Assembly (NCBI GenBank): GCA_938003565.1
Contig: CALKYB010000242.1
Location: 1-9,629 of the forward strand
Length of the DNA: 9,629 bases
DNA from: an uncultured bacterium
Lineage (GTDB): Bacteria; Bdellovibrionota_C; UBA2361; SZUA-149; CALKYB01
Reading direction: 5' to 3'
In this document: in pieces, positions 6,268-9,629 of the stretch
Position numbering within the stretch: position 1 is the first letter of the stretch
How the letters are laid out: every line of letters starts with the position of its first letter
Made by a program: the position numbers and the translations under genes
The notes under the pieces: generated by a model
Seen by the model: only the letters and a program-made list of their open reading frames with translations
Database searches by the model: none
What the model was told of the DNA's origin: nothing

Positions 6268-6269
6268 GT

Positions 6270-6298
6270 ATGATACAATTCTTTTGCTTAAAAGTCAA
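6270..6298 (-). promoter_or_regulatory. Sigma-70-type promoter, distal promoter of carD
   Basis: On the minus strand, TTGACT (6298-6293), a 17-bp spacer and TATCAT (6275-6270) each match the sigma-70 consensus at five of six positions. The start should be near 6263. The rimI stop codon (6297-6295) lies inside the -35 hexamer, so the promoter begins within the end of the upstream gene. Confidence 0.55.
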
Positions 6299-6924
6299 CT
6301 TTTCTCAAAGCGATCCCGAAGGCTTAGCGAATCGACAATTCCAGTCTTTAAGGCCTCTAAAGCACCATATTCGCTCTCTAAAATAAGTCTATCCAAAACC
6401 AGGGCATCTTCCCCATTATCTTGATAATAATTCTTTCTTACAGCACTAAGCGAAAACCCCAAGCTGTGATAAAGCCCTATTGCCTCTCGGTTAGATTCCC
6501 TTACCTCGAGAGTAGCAAGTTTAGAGTGAATCTTTACTCCCGCTTGGAGAATCGAGAGTAGGATAAACTTACCAAGGCGCAAGCCTCTAAAATCCGGATG
6601 AACACTGATATTCAATATATGCAGTTCGTCTAAAACAACATAGTTAAATGTCTGTCCTACCAATCGTTCTTTATAGGTAACGCCAAAAGAGACGGAATCC
6701 GTTCTATCTAACTCTTTTTCTAAAAGTGTGGAGCTCCAAGGACTTTTACAACAAAGATTCTCCAGCTCAACAACTGCCCCAAGCCACTGTGGCCCAAGTT
6801 TGACGATACTAAAAGGGGGACATAAAGCGGAGGCATCGCTAGAAGGGTCGGTAGAAAAAAGTGATTCTTGAAAATTCTGAAAGTTTTTCCGAAGCAGTTG
6901 GTCATTCACAGGGACACCAATCAA
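6295..6924 (-). CDS. rimI: GNAT N-acetyltransferase, RimI-like (ribosomal protein S18 N-acetyltransferase)
   Basis: The core (about 38-182) is a GNAT acetyltransferase with RimI features: SPWSSTLLEKEL (61-72), the beta strand HILNISVHPDFRG (102-114), the acetyl-CoA loop RGLRLG (113-118), LEVRESN (139-145, with a glutamate where E. coli RimI has its catalytic Glu), AIGLYHSLGF (148-157) and RKNYYQDNGEDALVLD (163-178). RimI acetylates the N-terminal alanine of S18 from acetyl-CoA; the substrate here is inferred from family. At 209 residues it is longer than typical RimI (about 150), with some 38 extra N-terminal and 27 C-terminal residues lacking recognised domains. No in-frame ATG exists before the core; the TTG at 6922-6924 is the longest start, and GTG at codon 6 or a later start are alternatives. 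It follows pheT by 12 nt and is probably cotranscribed. Confidence 0.8.
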   Translation of the reverse strand: MIGVPVNDQLLRKNFQNFQESLFSTDPSSDASALCPPFSIVKLGPQWLGAVVELENLCCKSPWSSTLLEKELDRTDSVSFGVTYKERLVGQTFNYVVLDELHILNISVHPDFRGLRLGKFILLSILQAGVKIHSKLATLEVRESNREAIGLYHSLGFSLSAVRKNYYQDNGEDALVLDRLILESEYGALEALKTGIVDSLSLRDRFEKS

Positions 6925-6936
6925 TAAAATTTCAAT

Positions 6937-9411
6937 CTAGCTTCTTAACGAATACTCACTGCCATCTATTGCGGCAACTACACTGGCTTGGAGACTCTCG
7001 GTTTCCTCAGAACTTAGTGTCCTATCAGCGGCTCCAAACATGAGCTTTACTGAAACACTCTTCATATCCGAATCAAGAGGCTCGCCTTCATAAAGTGACA
7101 GGAACTCAACTCCTTTTAGTAGCTCAGAAGAGACAGAAGCAACCAAAAGCGACTTGAGCTCAGAAAAACTATCCCGCTTGGGAAGCACAACACTAACTTC
7201 AAAAAAGGACTCTGGGAATTTAGGTAAAGAAGTAAAAGCTCTCTCGAGGCTTCTATCTAGAAGCAACTCTAAATCAATTTCAACGCAAGCCGCTCTACAC
7301 TTGTTTACCAAGCTAGGTTTTATCTCGGCTATCTGACCTACAGCAACACCACCAATCTCCACCACTCCAGCTCTAAAGGGGTGCATCCAAGCGCAGGCCA
7401 AATCGGTATCTATGCCGAAAGATCTGATACTTACTTCCTCAGAAGTTATAAGTCCCGTTAATCTCGGAATAAGGGATCGAAGGCTAAAAAATAATTCTCC
7501 AGGCTCGGTCTCCTTGGCACACTTAAAAGAACCTATAGACAATTTCCTAGATTCGTAGACTGGTGCATCTTTATACTCAGCTTGAGACTTTGGTTTAACA
7601 TCAGGGCACTCCGAACTATAAACTCGGCCAATCTCAAAAAACAGCCCATCACTTTGATACTTACTGTTAAAACATACAGCTTCAAGCAGTCCCGGCACCA
7701 GACTAGACCGCAGCTTGGCATTGTTAACATCAACCGGATTCTTAACGAACACCCCTGAACTATCTTTGAACCCCAGACTAGACTCTAGTTCAGAGCTTAC
7801 AAAACTTTCTGATTCAAATTGGGAAAACCCTGCTCCTCTAAGAAAATCTGCAATTGAATACTCTAACTCCTTTATAGCACTTCGCTTGCTAGCTGACGCT
7901 GAAATTTCAGGTGCCTGCTCCGGAACATTTTCATAGCCATAAATTCTGCCAACTTCCTCAACTAAATCCTCCGGCTCCGAGACATCTCGCTCTGGCCGAT
8001 ACCACGGCACGACATACTCAAAGCCCGATTTTAGCCTATTCGACTCAAACCCAACCCCAGCCAATATATCCGACACTTGTTCATCTGTGAGATTCACACC
8101 AAGTCTTTGAGCTATATACCCATCAGGCACTTCAATCTTAACTTGCTTGGGCTGAGTTGAAAAAGAGTCAACAAAGTTACTACTAACCTGCACCGCTGGC
8201 TGATATTTGGTTAGTAACTCTATAAATCTCAACGTAGCTAAAGGAGTAGCAAAAGGAGTTCGGCCTTTTTCGAAACGATTTGAAGCGTCGGTTCGAACAC
8301 CATGACGCTTACCTGTCTTTCGAACTATTACAGGATCAAAATTTGCGCTCTCCAGGATAATCCTATTGGTCTTATCTGATACCGCAGAATCAAAACCTCC
8401 AATGATACCCGCCAAAGCAACAACGCCTTTACTATCAGCTATTACTAAATCATCAGAACTAAGCTTATACTGCTTATCATCTAAACCTCTAAAGGTCTCT
8501 TTTTCATCGGCAAACCTAACAACCAAAGACTTACCTTCAAGTTCGCTAGCATCGTAAGTGTGATTTGGTTGGCCAGTTTCCAACATCACATAGTTACTCA
8601 AATCTACTAAAATATTTCGAATCCCCGCCCCTACCGAGAACAAACGCCTCTGTAGTTTGACTGGACTTGGCTGAACCTCAACGCCGGATATTTCAACAAC
8701 GGTAAATCTAGCAGACCCATCCTTAGTCTCATTCTCTACGGTCCACCCGCTCAACTCAGTAGAAGTAGCAATACTCCCAAGCTTGTCTTGGCCCCTGGAG
8801 GTCGCATCAGAATACTCATCCAAATTACAAATCAAAGGCTTTCTAAGAATTCCAGATAACTCTCTGGCGAATCCGTAATGTCCCCAGAGATCAGGTCTAT
8901 GGGTGAGAGACTTATTATCAATTTCAAAAACAGTATCTACTTCACCAAATATTTGAGTTAAGGAAGTTCCCAACTCAAACTCCGAATCCAGCTCCAAGAT
9001 ACCATCTGATTCCGCAGCAACATCCAACTCCGAAGCAGAAACTAAAATGCCTGGGCTTTCTACACCCGCAACTTTCCTTGTCTCTATAGTAAAACTACCA
9101 CCCTTACCATCGGCAACTACACCACCTGGAGCTACAAAAGCAGTTACCAAGCCCTCTCGAGCATTCGAAGCCCCACATACTATTTCCCGCTCCCCAGATT
9201 TGGTATCTATTGTTACTATTTGCAGCTTTTTACTTTCCGGATGCTTAGAAGTTTTCAGTATTCTCACAACTTCAGCATGTGCTAGTGGCAGGCCTGATAA
9301 CTCAACACCTTCGACCTCAGCGATTCTCGTAGTGATTAACTCTTCAAGACGAGCGTCATCCACATCCTCAAGAGCAACAAAATCCGCCAACCATTGTCTA
9401 GATATCTTCAT
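6937..9411 (-). CDS. pheT: Phenylalanine--tRNA ligase beta subunit PheT
   Basis: This 824-residue protein is full-length bacterial PheT, the beta subunit of the alpha2-beta2 enzyme that charges tRNA-Phe in the cytoplasm. Domains in order: N-terminal segment opening MKISRQWLADFV; tRNA-binding OB domain (about 42-155, with SKHPESKKL at 55-63 and VCGASNAREG at 78-87); NKSLTHRPDLWGHYGFARE (166-184); B3/B4 editing domain (about 215-400, with GQPNHTYD at 280-287 and LAGIIGG at 333-339, then DASNRFEKG at 375-383); B5 domain (about 423-500, ending EDLVEEVGRIYGYENVP); catalytic-like core; and a C-terminal ferredoxin-fold anticodon-binding domain (about 730-824, with FPESFFEVSVVLP and DRTLSSEE). The start ATG follows the pheS stop by 20 nt, with only a distant AAAGG upstream. 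The usual GQPLHAFD editing motif is altered but the site looks intact. Confidence 0.96.
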   Translation of the reverse strand: MKISRQWLADFVALEDVDDARLEELITTRIAEVEGVELSGLPLAHAEVVRILKTSKHPESKKLQIVTIDTKSGEREIVCGASNAREGLVTAFVAPGGVVADGKGGSFTIETRKVAGVESPGILVSASELDVAAESDGILELDSEFELGTSLTQIFGEVDTVFEIDNKSLTHRPDLWGHYGFARELSGILRKPLICNLDEYSDATSRGQDKLGSIATSTELSGWTVENETKDGSARFTVVEISGVEVQPSPVKLQRRLFSVGAGIRNILVDLSNYVMLETGQPNHTYDASELEGKSLVVRFADEKETFRGLDDKQYKLSSDDLVIADSKGVVALAGIIGGFDSAVSDKTNRIILESANFDPVIVRKTGKRHGVRTDASNRFEKGRTPFATPLATLRFIELLTKYQPAVQVSSNFVDSFSTQPKQVKIEVPDGYIAQRLGVNLTDEQVSDILAGVGFESNRLKSGFEYVVPWYRPERDVSEPEDLVEEVGRIYGYENVPEQAPEISASASKRSAIKELEYSIADFLRGAGFSQFESESFVSSELESSLGFKDSSGVFVKNPVDVNNAKLRSSLVPGLLEAVCFNSKYQSDGLFFEIGRVYSSECPDVKPKSQAEYKDAPVYESRKLSIGSFKCAKETEPGELFFSLRSLIPRLTGLITSEEVSIRSFGIDTDLACAWMHPFRAGVVEIGGVAVGQIAEIKPSLVNKCRAACVEIDLELLLDRSLERAFTSLPKFPESFFEVSVVLPKRDSFSELKSLLVASVSSELLKGVEFLSLYEGEPLDSDMKSVSVKLMFGAADRTLSSEETESLQASVVAAIDGSEYSLRS

Positions 9412-9431
9412 TAACGTGCTTAAGCCTTTAC

Positions 9432-9629
9432 CTAGGGAAATTGACGTAAAAATCGAAGATCGCTTGACTGTAAGTGTCTGATATCATCAATCTTATAACT
9501 GCTCATAACTAACCGGCTCAATCCCAAACCAAAAGCAAAGCCTTGCCATTGTTTAGGATCTATTCCACCGTGCTCTAAGACCTTAGGATGAACTAACCCG
9601 CAAGGCAGTAGTTCCATCCATTTATCGTT
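9432..9629 (-). CDS. pheS: Phenylalanine--tRNA ligase alpha subunit PheS (partial, N-terminus off the right edge)
   Basis: The last 65 residues of PheS are present, reading to the window edge in frame without a start. They hold WMELLPCGLVHPKVLEHGGID, the strand before class II motif 3, then the motif 3 segment GFAFGLGLSRLVM, with the class II arginine that binds ATP, and IDDIRHLQSSDLRFLRQF, the usual PheS C-terminus. PheS carries the active site for Phe activation in the alpha2-beta2 enzyme. The gene ends 20 nt before pheT, the normal pheST order. In motif 3 a serine stands before the arginine where a glutamate is common. Confidence 0.95.
   Translation of the reverse strand, partial: NDKWMELLPCGLVHPKVLEHGGIDPKQWQGFAFGLGLSRLVMSSYKIDDIRHLQSSDLRFLRQFP

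Noticed and set aside
6720..6905. Second minus-strand frame overlapping rimI, considered as a frameshifted rimI start
   Set aside because: It does not contain GNAT motifs. The main rimI frame runs uninterrupted through the core, so no frameshift is needed.
9047..9481. Plus-strand open frame of 144 codons opposite pheT
   Set aside because: It lies wholly antisense to the strongly supported pheT reading frame and the 5' neighbour gap. Its Ser/Thr/Pro-rich product has no domain, and no ribosome site precedes it.
9432..9629. Ser in place of Glu before the motif 3 arginine of PheS as a functional change
   Set aside because: The arginine and the rest of motif 3 are intact, and this position varies in class II synthetases, so it is noted only in the annotation.

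Overview
This window is an ordinary-looking chromosomal segment from a diderm (Gram-negative-type) bacterium, moderately AT-rich by eye. It carries no mobile element, CRISPR array, rRNA or tRNA that I can see. Three features give a 'deltaproteobacteria-grade' flavour: a CarD/CdnL-type RNA polymerase regulator upstream of ispD, a DUF1844 protein with a VVDRRRF-type N-terminus, and an exported two-PDZ HtrA protease next to an exported multiheme-type cytochrome. Myxococcota, Desulfobacterota, SAR324 or Dadabacteria-like lineages are possible, but the exact phylum is inference and not settled by the sequence.

Layout: nearly everything is on the minus strand, so transcription runs right to left. 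At the right edge is the 3' end of pheS, then a complete pheT (Phe-tRNA synthetase subunits), then a RimI-like acetyltransferase 12 nt after pheT. Next, behind a good double promoter, come carD and ispD (transcription regulator, then isoprenoid precursor synthesis). A single plus-strand gene, a PhnP-like metallo-beta-lactamase-fold hydrolase, converges on ispD, and a dyad lies between the two stops. Left of it is a 307-nt divergent intergenic region rich in inverted repeats. Beyond that, on the minus strand, are a DUF1844 gene, an HtrA/DegQ-like periplasmic protease, an exported protein with two haem c sites, and the N-terminal half of tsaD (tRNA t6A synthesis), which runs off the left edge.

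How the genes work together: most are housekeeping genes for translation fidelity and RNA modification (pheST, rimI, tsaD), transcription initiation (carD) and the MEP pathway (ispD). The htrA-cytochrome-tsaD cluster looks like one transcription unit, because the spacings are only 7 and 29 nt.

The least ordinary points are three. (1) The cytochrome has two CxxCH sites but no methionine where an axial ligand is expected; Gly/His and Cys stand there instead. (2) The 307-nt intergenic region has nested and overlapping dyads, one with a GNRA-type tetraloop, which suggests an operator and/or a structured RNA. (3) An 8-bp hairpin lies in the leader of the HtrA gene. I found no convincing evidence of a wholly new multi-gene system.
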